Shown here one piece after another: positions 44,824 to 52,369 of a stretch of 64,000 nucleotides of DNA. This DNA comes from Brevundimonas goettingensis (GTDB lineage Bacteria > Pseudomonadota > Alphaproteobacteria > Caulobacterales > Caulobacteraceae). The stretch is taken from assembly GCF_017487405.1 (NCBI RefSeq), contig NZ_CP062222.1:2837001-2901000 (forward strand), given 5' to 3'. Made by a program: the position numbers and the translations under genes. The notes beneath the pieces are model-generated. The model was not told the origin of the DNA. It ran no database searches and saw nothing but the letters and a program-made list of their open reading frames with translations. The stretch's first letter is position 1; each line of letters starts with the position of its first letter.

Positions 44824-46146
44824 ATGTCTCGATCCCTGATCGCCGCCCCCGCCGCCGTCTGCGCCGCCGCCCTGATGCTGGCCTCCTGCGGGGGTCAGGA
44901 GTCGCTGGATCCGTCCGTCGGCTTTGGGCCCTCCCCCACCCTGCCCAAGCCGCATGCAGGCCTGTTCCCGACGGTGAAGGTGGCGGACGCCGTCGGCTGG
45001 CCGGCCGGCGCCATGCCGACCCCGGCGGCGGGGCTGAAGGTCCAGCCCTTCGCCTCCGGCCTGAACCATCCGCGCTGGCTCTATCGCCTGCCCAACGGCG
45101 ACATCCTCGTCGCCGAGACCAACGCCCCGCCCAAGCCGCCGGAAAAATCCGAGGGCATCAAGGGCTTCTTCCAGAAGCTGATCATGAAAAAGGCCGGAGC
45201 GGTGACGCCCAGCCCGAACCGGATCGTCCTGCTGCGCGACGCCGACGGTGACGGGACGGCCGAGTTGAAGACTGTTTTCCTGACCGGGCTGATGTCGCCG
45301 TTCGGCATGGCCCTGGTCGGCGACCAACTCTATGTCGCCAATGCAAACGCCGTGGTCAGCGTCCCCTATGCGACCGGCCAGACCCAGATCACCGCCACGC
45401 CGGTCAAGCTGACCGACCTGCCCGCCGGTCGCAATCACCACTGGACCAAGAGTCTGGTCGCCAGCCCGGACGGGACGAAACTCTATGTGGGCGTCGGGTC
45501 GAACTCCAACGTCGCCGACTTCGGCATGGCGGAGGAAACCCACCGCGCCAACATCCTCGAGATCGACCGGATGACGGGCGCCAGCCGCGTCTATGCGGCA
45601 GGTCTCAGAAACCCCGTCGGCCTGGCCTGGAACCCCGAGAGCGGCAAGCTGTGGGTCTCGGTCAATGAGCGTGACGAGATCGGCAACGATCTGGTGCCCG
45701 ATTACATGACCTCGGTGACGCCCGGCGCCTTCTACGGCTGGCCGTACAGCTATTACGGCCAGAACGTCGATGAGCGGGTCAAGCCGCAGAACCCGGCGCT
45801 CGTGGCCAGCGCCATCAAGCCCGACTACGCCCTGGGCGCCCATACGGCCTCGCTGGGCCTGACCTTCTCGGACAGCACGACCTTGCCCGCCACCTTCCGC
45901 AACGGGGCCTTCGTCGGCCAGCACGGCTCGTGGAACCGCGCCGCGCCGAATGGCTACAAGGTCATCTTCGTGAGCTTCGCCAACGGGGTTCCGACCGGCA
46001 TGCCGCGCGACGTCCTGACCGGCTTCCTCAACAGCGAGGGCGAGGCCCAGGGCCGGCCCGTGGGCGTCCAGACCGACCGGACCGGCGCCCTGCTGGTCGC
46101 AGACGATGTGGGCAATGTGATCTGGCGAGTGTCCTCGGCGAACTGA
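44824..46146 (+). CDS. PQQ-type sugar (sorbosone) dehydrogenase lipoprotein
   Basis: A 440-aa periplasmic beta-propeller with lipobox MLASC (Cys about 22). Motifs: FASGLNHPRWLYRLPNGDILVAETN, AGRNHHWTKSLVASPDGTKLYVGVGSNSN, AAGLRNPVGLAWNP and FVGQHGSWNRAAPNGY, the soluble aldose/sorbosone dehydrogenase family. Substrate uncertain. ATG 44824 has GAGG 7 bases upstream; TTG 44818 would add two residues. Followed by a strong terminator. Confidence 0.9.
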   Translation: MSRSLIAAPAAVCAAALMLASCGGQESLDPSVGFGPSPTLPKPHAGLFPTVKVADAVGWPAGAMPTPAAGLKVQPFASGLNHPRWLYRLPNGDILVAETNAPPKPPEKSEGIKGFFQKLIMKKAGAVTPSPNRIVLLRDADGDGTAELKTVFLTGLMSPFGMALVGDQLYVANANAVVSVPYATGQTQITATPVKLTDLPAGRNHHWTKSLVASPDGTKLYVGVGSNSNVADFGMAEETHRANILEIDRMTGASRVYAAGLRNPVGLAWNPESGKLWVSVNERDEIGNDLVPDYMTSVTPGAFYGWPYSYYGQNVDERVKPQNPALVASAIKPDYALGAHTASLGLTFSDSTTLPATFRNGAFVGQHGSWNRAAPNGYKVIFVSFANGVPTGMPRDVLTGFLNSEGEAQGRPVGVQTDRTGALLVADDVGNVIWRVSSAN

Positions 46147-46162
46147 GGCTGGGACAGCAAAA

Positions 46163-46198
46163 GGCCCCGGCGGATCGCTCCGCCGGGGCCTCTTCTTT
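46163..46198. terminator. Rho-independent terminator
   Basis: A perfect 12-bp stem GGCCCCGGCGGA / TCCGCCGGGGCC with TCGC loop (46163-46190) and a T-rich tail lies between convergent genes. Confidence 0.92.
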
Positions 46199-46238
46199 CA
46201 GGTCCGCAAACTCACGCGCGGACCCTCAGGCGCAAGCC

Positions 46239-46787
46239 TTAGTTCAGCGGCTGGACCACGATAACCGGAGCCGGCGCCGTCGGGGCGGGTGTCACGGTCG
46301 GGGCGGGAGCCGGGATCGACGGCGTGACGATGCGCGGCGCGGGGGTGGCCGCGTTCAGCGAAGACGCCGCGCCGCTGTAGGGTTGCGGGCCGGTCGTCGG
46401 GGCCGGCGTCTCGGCGCGGGGGGCCGGACGCGGGGCGCTGCGGACCTGCGTGGCTTCACGACGGGCTGCCGGGGCCGGCGCCGCCTCACGGACGACCGGG
46501 GCCGGCGTGGCCTCGACCGGAACCGCGGCGACCGGAGCCGGAGCGATCGGGGTGGGCTGGACCATCGGCGTGAGGGTCGGCGCGGGCTCGGCCAGGGGCT
46601 GGGCAGGCTCGCCGCCGCTGGACATCAACATCGCCGCACCGCCGCCGATCAGGGCGACCGCCGCGATGGGGGCCAGGATCATCCAGGCGCGGACCTTCTT
46701 CTGCCTCGCCGGACGGCGAGAGAAGGCAGGCACATAGACGTCTTCATTAATCGGGGCGACGGTATCGTCAGTATAGGTGACGGACAT
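46239..46787 (-). CDS. Pro/Ala-rich single-pass membrane protein (182 aa)
   Basis: A short cytoplasmic start (MSVTYTDDTVAPINEDVYVP), basic RRPARQKK, one membrane helix (residues about 35-55, AWMILAPIAAVALIGGG) and a long Pro/Ala-rich periplasmic tail. No folded domain is visible. GGAGGATACA precedes the ATG at 46787. An EcfG-like promoter lies 27 bases upstream of the start. Confidence 0.75.
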   Translation of the reverse strand: MSVTYTDDTVAPINEDVYVPAFSRRPARQKKVRAWMILAPIAAVALIGGGAAMLMSSGGEPAQPLAEPAPTLTPMVQPTPIAPAPVAAVPVEATPAPVVREAAPAPAARREATQVRSAPRPAPRAETPAPTTGPQPYSGAASSLNAATPAPRIVTPSIPAPAPTVTPAPTAPAPVIVVQPLN

Positions 46788-46813
46788 TGTATCCTCCAAA
46801 AGTTCGGAGAAAG

Positions 46814-46838
46814 AACATCCGCCACCGATCCAGGTTCC
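46814..46838 (-). promoter_or_regulatory. EcfG-like promoter of the 182-aa membrane protein
   Basis: On the minus strand GGAAC (46838-46834), 16-nt spacer, TGTT (46817-46814): a full -35 match and one mismatch in the -10. Confidence 0.55.
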
Positions 46839-46929
46839 GCCAAATCGTCAGCGCCCAGAAGAAACACCGTTGCCGCCACAATCGTGACGACAACCGTGCG
46901 TCACGGCGCCGCTTGCCTTACGGCTGACC

Positions 46930-47406
46930 TCAGAAGCTGGTGACTTCCGAGACCGACAGGACCGAATTCTTGGTCTCGCCCGAGGAATAGGTGCCGACCC
47001 AGATTTCGTAGCGACCGTTCTGGGGCGTCAGGGTCAGGGAGGGGTTGGAATCCTCACCGCTGTCGTCGTCGCAGTGCCAGCTGCCGTCGGGCGCATTGAC
47101 CACCAGGGTGGTGTCGGCGTTGGACACAACCGAGATCTTGATCGGCGACCCGCCCTTGGACGACCCGCTCCACACCAGCCGCACGTCCGGGGACTGGGCG
47201 ATGAAGCCCTGGCAGGTGTTGAACCGGGTCGAGGCGTCAATCGTCCCGCCGGCCTGCAGGGTGACCAGGGCCGGATCGGGCGTGAACCCGGCCTGAAGCT
47301 CCAGGTTTCCGTAGGTGGTGTCGGCGTCATAGTCCTGAGCCAGAGCCGGCGCAGCGACGGCGGCGACCATGGCGAACAGGCCGGCGGCGATGGAAAGGCG
47401 GCGCAT
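46930..47406 (-). CDS. Exported protein of unknown function (158 aa)
   Basis: Signal peptide (cleavage near residue 23, APALA) followed by a beta-rich domain with two cysteines and strands such as LVVNAPDGSWHCDDDSGED and NGRYEIWVGTYSSGE. The pattern of Asp-rich turn then NPSLTLTPQNGRYEIW resembles pre-peptidase C-terminal (PPC) beta-sandwiches; this is a guess by eye. ATG 47406 has GGGGGGAG upstream. The 287 bases to the next gene are a divergent intergenic region in which I see no further gene. Confidence 0.75.
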   Translation of the reverse strand: MRRLSIAAGLFAMVAAVAAPALAQDYDADTTYGNLELQAGFTPDPALVTLQAGGTIDASTRFNTCQGFIAQSPDVRLVWSGSSKGGSPIKISVVSNADTTLVVNAPDGSWHCDDDSGEDSNPSLTLTPQNGRYEIWVGTYSSGETKNSVLSVSEVTSF

Positions 47407-47693
47407 ATCGAAAATCTCCCCCCGCCGACAATTCATTCGGACGATCCGACGACCGGCGTTGTGCGATTTAACGTCGCGCTTGGTCCGGGATCAAGTCGGC
47501 GAAAACTGACGCCGGTGCAAACCTGTGCCCAGGCCCGCCTAAAGGCCAAACTTGACCGTAGGTTACCGGCGCAACGGCGCCACGGACGGCCGGAAACCAC
47601 ATCGACCATCGTTCTGAATTCTCGCACGAGTTGACCCGGGCGGGCGGGTTGTCCATCAGGAGAGCAGACGGCGCATACGGAGTAACGGCAATC

Positions 47694-49493
47694 ATGGGTC
47701 TCGCAGCGAACATCAAGCGCGACCTCAAATTCGCCGCCGGTCTCAGGCGGCTGCTGAAGCGGATCAAGCCGATCGAGCTGGATAGCACGGTCCTGCTCTG
47801 TGACGACTTCGAAGAGGCGGTCGACAAATTCGGCGACAACATCGCCGTCGAGGACGAGACCCGCAAAGTCACCTATCGCGAGCTTGACGCCCTGGCCAAC
47901 CGCTATGCCCACTGGGCGCGCGGGCGCAACCTGCGCCGGTCGGACGTCATCGGCCTGGTGATGACCAACCGCATCGAATATCTGGCCTCGTGGATCGGTT
48001 TCTCCAAGGTCGGCATCGCCACGGCCCTGATCAACACCAACCTGACCGGCCAGGCGCTGGCCCACTGCCTCAACATCGTCAATGTGGCCCAGGTGGTCGC
48101 CGACGAAGGCACCTGGCATCAGGTCGAGGACGCCCGCGCCTTCACCAGCCGCACCCTTATGTTGTGGGTCGTGGGGCTGCAGCCCGAGCAAGAGGCCGAC
48201 GCGCGCCGCAACCTCGACAACGCCGTGCGCAGCGCCTCGTCGGTGCGCCCGCTGAAGACGGTGCGCGAGGGCCTGACCAACCGCGACACCGCCCTCTACA
48301 TCTACACCTCCGGCACGACCGGCCTGCCCAAGGCGGCGCGCATCCCCCATTCGCGCGCCCGGACCTATATGCGCGCCTTCGCCGGCTGCACGAACGCCAC
48401 GCCCCAGGACGCCATCTTCGACGTCCTGCCCCTGTACCATTCCACCGGCGGTCTGGTCGGGGTCGGCCCGGCCCTGCTGAACGGCGGCCGGCTGATCCTG
48501 CGCAAGAAATTCTCGGCCAAGAGCTTCTGGCCCGACGTCCGCTCCACCGGCGCGACCATGTTCGTCTATATCGGCGAGCTTTGCCGCTATCTGGTCAACT
48601 GCCCGCCGGGCGAGGACGACCGCGCCCACAAGCTCAAGCTCGCCTTCGGCAACGGCCTGCGCCCCGATGTCTGGCCCGACTTCCAGAGCCGCTTCAGGAT
48701 TCCGGACATTCTCGAGTTCTACGGCTCGACCGAGGGCAATGTCTCCCTGTTCAATTTCGATGGCAAACAGGGCGCCATCGGCCGCGTGCCCAAGCTGCTC
48801 AAGAAGCAGATCAACATCCGTCTGGTCCGCTTCGACGTCGACACCAACGAGCCGGTGCGCGCGCCCAACGGCCTGTGCGAGGAAGCCCGTCCGGGCGAGA
48901 TCGGCGAGGCCATCGGCGCCATCGGCAACGACGTCCGCCACGACTTCTCCGGCTATGCCGACAAGGCCGCCTCTGAAAAGAAGATCCTCACCGATGTCTT
49001 CGCGCGCGGCGACAAATGGTTCCGCACCGGCGACCTGATGCGCCAGGACTCGGAGGGCTACCTCTATTTCATCGACCGGATCGGCGACACCTTCCGCTGG
49101 AAGGGCGAGAACGTCTCCACCTCCGAGGTCGAGCAGCGGCTGGCCGAGGCGCCGGGCGTCCGCGAAGTCATCGCCTATGGCGTGCCCGTGCCCTTCACCG
49201 AGGGCAAGGCGGGGATGGTCACCCTCATCCTGGACGACAAATTCTCGGCCAAGGCCTTCGCCGACTATGCCGACGAACAGTTGCCCTCCTATGCGCGGCC
49301 GGTCTTCATCCGCATCGCCAAGTCGCTGGAGACCACGGGCACCTTCAAATACCGCAAGGTCGATCTGGTCTCCGAAGGCTTCGATCCCGCCAAGGTCGAC
49401 GGCCCGATCTATGTCCGCGGCGGCAAGTCCGGCTATCAGAAGCTGACCCCGGCCATCCTGGCGGCCATCATCAGCGGCGAAAACCGGCTCTGA
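47694..49493 (+). CDS. Long-chain-acyl-CoA synthetase (FATP/FadD-like)
   Basis: A 599-aa AMP-forming ligase activating fatty acids to CoA esters. AMP-binding motif YIYTSGTTGLPKAA, EFYGSTEGN, WFRTGDLMRQDSEGYLYFIDRIGDTFRWKGENVST, and the FATP/VLACS style C terminus SYARPVFIRIAKSLETTGTFKYRK. The ATG at 47694 is preferred with GGAG upstream; an ATG at 47631 is unlikely. Confidence 0.93.
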   Translation: MGLAANIKRDLKFAAGLRRLLKRIKPIELDSTVLLCDDFEEAVDKFGDNIAVEDETRKVTYRELDALANRYAHWARGRNLRRSDVIGLVMTNRIEYLASWIGFSKVGIATALINTNLTGQALAHCLNIVNVAQVVADEGTWHQVEDARAFTSRTLMLWVVGLQPEQEADARRNLDNAVRSASSVRPLKTVREGLTNRDTALYIYTSGTTGLPKAARIPHSRARTYMRAFAGCTNATPQDAIFDVLPLYHSTGGLVGVGPALLNGGRLILRKKFSAKSFWPDVRSTGATMFVYIGELCRYLVNCPPGEDDRAHKLKLAFGNGLRPDVWPDFQSRFRIPDILEFYGSTEGNVSLFNFDGKQGAIGRVPKLLKKQINIRLVRFDVDTNEPVRAPNGLCEEARPGEIGEAIGAIGNDVRHDFSGYADKAASEKKILTDVFARGDKWFRTGDLMRQDSEGYLYFIDRIGDTFRWKGENVSTSEVEQRLAEAPGVREVIAYGVPVPFTEGKAGMVTLILDDKFSAKAFADYADEQLPSYARPVFIRIAKSLETTGTFKYRKVDLVSEGFDPAKVDGPIYVRGGKSGYQKLTPAILAAIISGENRL

Positions 49494-49579
49494 GAACATC
49501 GGGCGGCAAATCGCAACAGCCCCTTAATCATTAACGGCGATTATCCCGACCTCTCCTCGCGGACTTCGGGCGCCCGTCT

Positions 49580-50446
49580 ATGTTCCAGATTATCGGCATT
49601 GTGCTGCTGTTCGGCCTTGTGTTCGGCAGCTTCCTGATGTCCGGCGGCAAGATGGACGTGATCCTGCACGCCGCCCCGCACGAACTGATGGCCATTCTCG
49701 GCGCCGGCGTCGCGGCCTTCCTGATGGCCAACTCGATCGGCGTCATCAAGTCGTCCCTGGGCGGCTTCGGCAAATGCTTCGCCGGCCCGAAATGGAAGAA
49801 GCAGGACTACAAGGACCTGCTGTCGCTGCTGTTCCAGCTGACCAAGACGATGAAGTCCAAGGGCGTCATCGCCCTGGAAAGCCATATCGAAAAGCCCGGC
49901 GAATCCAGCATCTTCCAGAAGTATCCCAAGGTCATGAAGGACCACTTCGCCATCGACTTCATCTGCGACACCCTGCGGATGATGACGATGAACCTGGAGG
50001 ACCCTCACCAGATCGAGGACGCCATGGAGAAGCAGCTGGAGAAGCACCACCACGAGGCCGCCATGGCCCCGCACGCGCTCCAGAACCTGGCCGACGGCCT
50101 GCCCGCCCTGGGGATCGTCGCGGCCGTGCTCGGCATCATCAAGACCATGGGCGCCATCACCGAACCCCCGGCCGTGCTGGGTGAGATGATCGGCTCGGCC
50201 CTCGTCGGCACCTTCCTCGGCGTGTTCCTGGCCTATGGTCTGGTCGGCCCGTTCGCGGCGCGTCTGAACGCGATCGTCGATGAGGAGGCCGCCTTCTACA
50301 AGATTATCCAGTCGGTGCTGGTCGCTCACCTGCACGGCAACGCCGCCCAGATCTCAGTCGAAATCGGCCGTGGCGACATCCCCTCGGCGGCCCAGCCGTC
50401 CTTCGCCGAGATGGAAGAGGCCCTGGCCGCCGCGCCGGCGGACTGA
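49580..50446 (+). CDS. motA: Flagellar motor stator protein MotA
   Basis: A 288-aa four-helix stator subunit conducting ions with MotB. Helices at about 1-20, 34-52, 168-188 and 200-222. The conserved prolines are in ADGLPALGIVAAVLG and AYGLVGPFAARL; the cytoplasmic loop is rich in charged residues. motB is not adjacent, as in Caulobacter. Confidence 0.95.
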   Translation: MFQIIGIVLLFGLVFGSFLMSGGKMDVILHAAPHELMAILGAGVAAFLMANSIGVIKSSLGGFGKCFAGPKWKKQDYKDLLSLLFQLTKTMKSKGVIALESHIEKPGESSIFQKYPKVMKDHFAIDFICDTLRMMTMNLEDPHQIEDAMEKQLEKHHHEAAMAPHALQNLADGLPALGIVAAVLGIIKTMGAITEPPAVLGEMIGSALVGTFLGVFLAYGLVGPFAARLNAIVDEEAAFYKIIQSVLVAHLHGNAAQISVEIGRGDIPSAAQPSFAEMEEALAAAPAD

Positions 50447-50481
50447 GCCCCGGCCAGCCCCACCCCCTTCCGTCCACTGAC

Positions 50482-50506
50482 GGAACACAGTCCACTCAAG
50501 CTCGTT
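50482..50506 (+). promoter_or_regulatory. EcfG-like promoter, exact consensus match
   Basis: GGAAC (50482-50486), 16-nt spacer, CGTT (50503-50506), 76 bases before the start of the 115-aa lipoprotein. This is the best match of its kind in the window. Confidence 0.65.
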
Positions 50507-50581
50507 CACCCCGCGAGACGATCGCGCGAGCCGATGATGGCGGGCCGTTCCGGCCCAGGCGATCTCGTCCGGGAGAACGCC

Positions 50582-50929
50582 ATGAAAAGACTGATGATCC
50601 TCGCCGCCGGCGCCGCCGCCCTGTCCGTCGCCGCCTGCAACAAGCCCGCCGAGGAAACCGCCCCCGCCGCCTCGACCGAAGGCGCGATGTCGGCCTCTGA
50701 CGCCGGCTCGAACGCCTCGGCCAACGCCCCGGCCAGCTCGGGCGCCATGTCGGCCTCCAGCGGCGGGTCTTCCTCTTCGGCTCCCGCTTCGGAATCGATG
50801 GCCCCGGCTTCCGGGTCGACCATGGCCCCCACGACCACCACCCCGCCGACGACCCAGGAGACCATCGGCGCGACCAAGGGGACCCTGTCGCCCGCCGGCG
50901 CCTCCAGCGGCCCGACCGCCCCGCACTGA
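50582..50929 (+). CDS. Small Ser/Ala-rich lipoprotein (115 aa)
   Basis: Signal MKRLMILAAGAAALSVAAC with lipobox Cys19, then a Ser/Ala/Thr/Pro low-complexity tail (SSSSAPASESMAPASGST). GGGAG precedes the start. First of four related lipoproteins in the same direction and probably EcfG-controlled. The tail looks disordered. Function unknown. Confidence 0.72.
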   Translation: MKRLMILAAGAAALSVAACNKPAEETAPAASTEGAMSASDAGSNASANAPASSGAMSASSGGSSSSAPASESMAPASGSTMAPTTTTPPTTQETIGATKGTLSPAGASSGPTAPH

Positions 50930-51060
50930 GTCGGCCCCCTCCCGTAACCTTCCGGTCCCTGGGCGCGTAGCCACGCCTGAGGGTCCGGACGGACCGGCCC
51001 TCGGACGCTTCAGCGGCGCGGCAAATCGTCTCGCCGAGCAAACGACAGAGGGAACCCCTG

Positions 51061-51354
51061 ATGACCATTCGCCACCTGATGATCGCCGCCGCCGGCCTCG
51101 CGGCCCTGTCCATCGCCGCCTGCAAGCCGGCGCCTGAGGAAAAGGCCGAGACCCCCATGGCCCCCGCCGCCGAAGGCTCAATGGCCCCGGCGTCCGACAG
51201 CGCCATGGCCCCCGCCGCCGGCGCCCCCGCTACAGGCGCGATGGCCCCTTCCGACGGCGCCATGGCCCCCGCGGACAAGATGGCTCCTGCCGACAAGATG
51301 GCCCCTGCGGACAAGATGGCGCCCGCCGACAGCGCCATGGCGCCGAAGCACTGA
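51061..51354 (+). CDS. Small Ala/Met-rich lipoprotein (97 aa)
   Basis: Signal MTIRHLMIAAAGLAALSIAAC with lipobox Cys21. The tail repeats APADKM and AMAP units several times, ending in SAMAPKH. Related to the 51918 gene through the MTIRHLM start. A weak GTAAC-N17-CGTA pair at 50944-50969 is the only promoter-like sequence seen. Confidence 0.7.
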   Translation: MTIRHLMIAAAGLAALSIAACKPAPEEKAETPMAPAAEGSMAPASDSAMAPAAGAPATGAMAPSDGAMAPADKMAPADKMAPADKMAPADSAMAPKH

Positions 51355-51473
51355 GGCCCTCAGGGACGCCGTCGCAGCGCGGCGGCGTCTCTTGCCACCC
51401 CTCTCTTGCTTCCGGGCCGGGCCTCGCGTTACGCCGGTGTACGGGCCCTTCGCCCGCCTGCCGGGAGCCCGCC

Positions 51474-51752
51474 ATGACCCTCCGTCCGCTTCTGATCGCG
51501 TCCCTGTTCGGGGCCGCCCTCGCCGTCGCCGCCTGCCATTCGGATCATCCCGAAAAGAGCGCCGCCGCCTCGGCCGAGGCCGCCGCAGCCTCCGCGGATC
51601 AGGCGGCCTCCGACGCCGCCAAGGCCGGGGCTGACGCCGCCGCCGCCAGCGAGGCCGCCCTTCAGGCCGGGACCCAGGCCGCCGAGGCCGCGGGCTTGCC
51701 GGAGCCGGGGTCGCCGACCACCGTCCCCCTGCCCGAACAGGCGCCGCACTGA
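51474..51752 (+). CDS. Small Ala-rich lipoprotein (92 aa)
   Basis: Lipobox AVAAC (Cys21) and a mature helix of Ala/Ser/Glu/Asp repeats (AEAAAASADQAASDAAKAGA) ending in a Pro-rich tail. GGGAG lies 8 bases upstream. It ends before a terminator-like hairpin at 51818. Confidence 0.7.
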   Translation: MTLRPLLIASLFGAALAVAACHSDHPEKSAAASAEAAAASADQAASDAAKAGADAAAASEAALQAGTQAAEAAGLPEPGSPTTVPLPEQAPH

Positions 51753-51817
51753 GCGTTTCGACCGGTTCCGGACGCTGACGAACCGGCTCGATCCCCCGCA
51801 CCGCACCATGTTATGCG

Positions 51818-51838
51818 ATCACGAACGCGTGATTTTTT
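51818..51838 (+). terminator. Terminator-like hairpin
   Basis: ATCACG / CGTGAT with AACG loop (51818-51833), followed by T5AA. Confidence 0.7.
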
Positions 51839-51917
51839 AACTTGCGGTTTGGCGCGCGGGGGCGTCTGCTCCTCCTCGCGGGGCTTCACGATCCCGCGGA
51901 AAAGGAAGGAATTCCCT

Positions 51918-52223
51918 ATGACCATTCGTCACCTGATGGCCCTGTCGGCCGCCGCCGCCGCTGCCCTGGCCATCACGGCCTGCTCGGCCAAGCCCGAAGA
52001 AAAGGCCGCCGACGCCGCCGCTGATTCGGCTGCCGCCGCCGATACCGCCGCTGACGCCGCCGCGACCGCCGACCAGGCCGCGACCGACGCCGCCGCCGCC
52101 GCCGGCGAGGCCGCTTCGAGCGCCGCCGCCGCCACGACGACCGCTCCGGCCGCCGACGCCCACGCCGCCCCGGCTGAAGGCGCCATGGCGCCGCACGCCG
52201 CCCCGGCTCCGGAAAAGCACTAG
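51918..52223 (+). CDS. Small Ala-rich lipoprotein (101 aa)
   Basis: Signal with lipobox AITAC (Cys22) and a mature part that is mostly Ala/Asp (AADAAADSAAAADTAADAAA), likely one long helix, then APAEGAMAPHAAPAPEKH. Strong AAGGAAGGA ribosome-binding site. Followed by a clear terminator. Same family as the lipoproteins at 51061 and 36221. Confidence 0.73.
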   Translation: MTIRHLMALSAAAAAALAITACSAKPEEKAADAAADSAAAADTAADAAATADQAATDAAAAAGEAASSAAAATTTAPAADAHAAPAEGAMAPHAAPAPEKH

Positions 52224-52269
52224 ATCTTACGGACGGACCCCGGACACGGCTTCGGGGTCTGACGGGACA

Positions 52270-52296
52270 GGGGTCGCCTTCGGGCGGCCCCTTTTT
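52270..52296 (+). terminator. Rho-independent terminator
   Basis: GGGGTCGCC (52270-52278) pairs with GGCGGCCCC (52283-52291, one G-T pair) around TTCG, followed by T5. Confidence 0.9.
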
Positions 52297-52369
52297 CGTA
52301 TCCCATTTCGTATCCCCCATTTGGTATCCGACGTCGCCTGTCGTCGGATGGACGGTGTAGGAGAGCGCC

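Noticed and set aside
49523..49545. TTAA half-sites before motA as a CtrA box
   Set aside because: Spacing between TTAA words is 3 or 6 rather than 7 and one half is imperfect.
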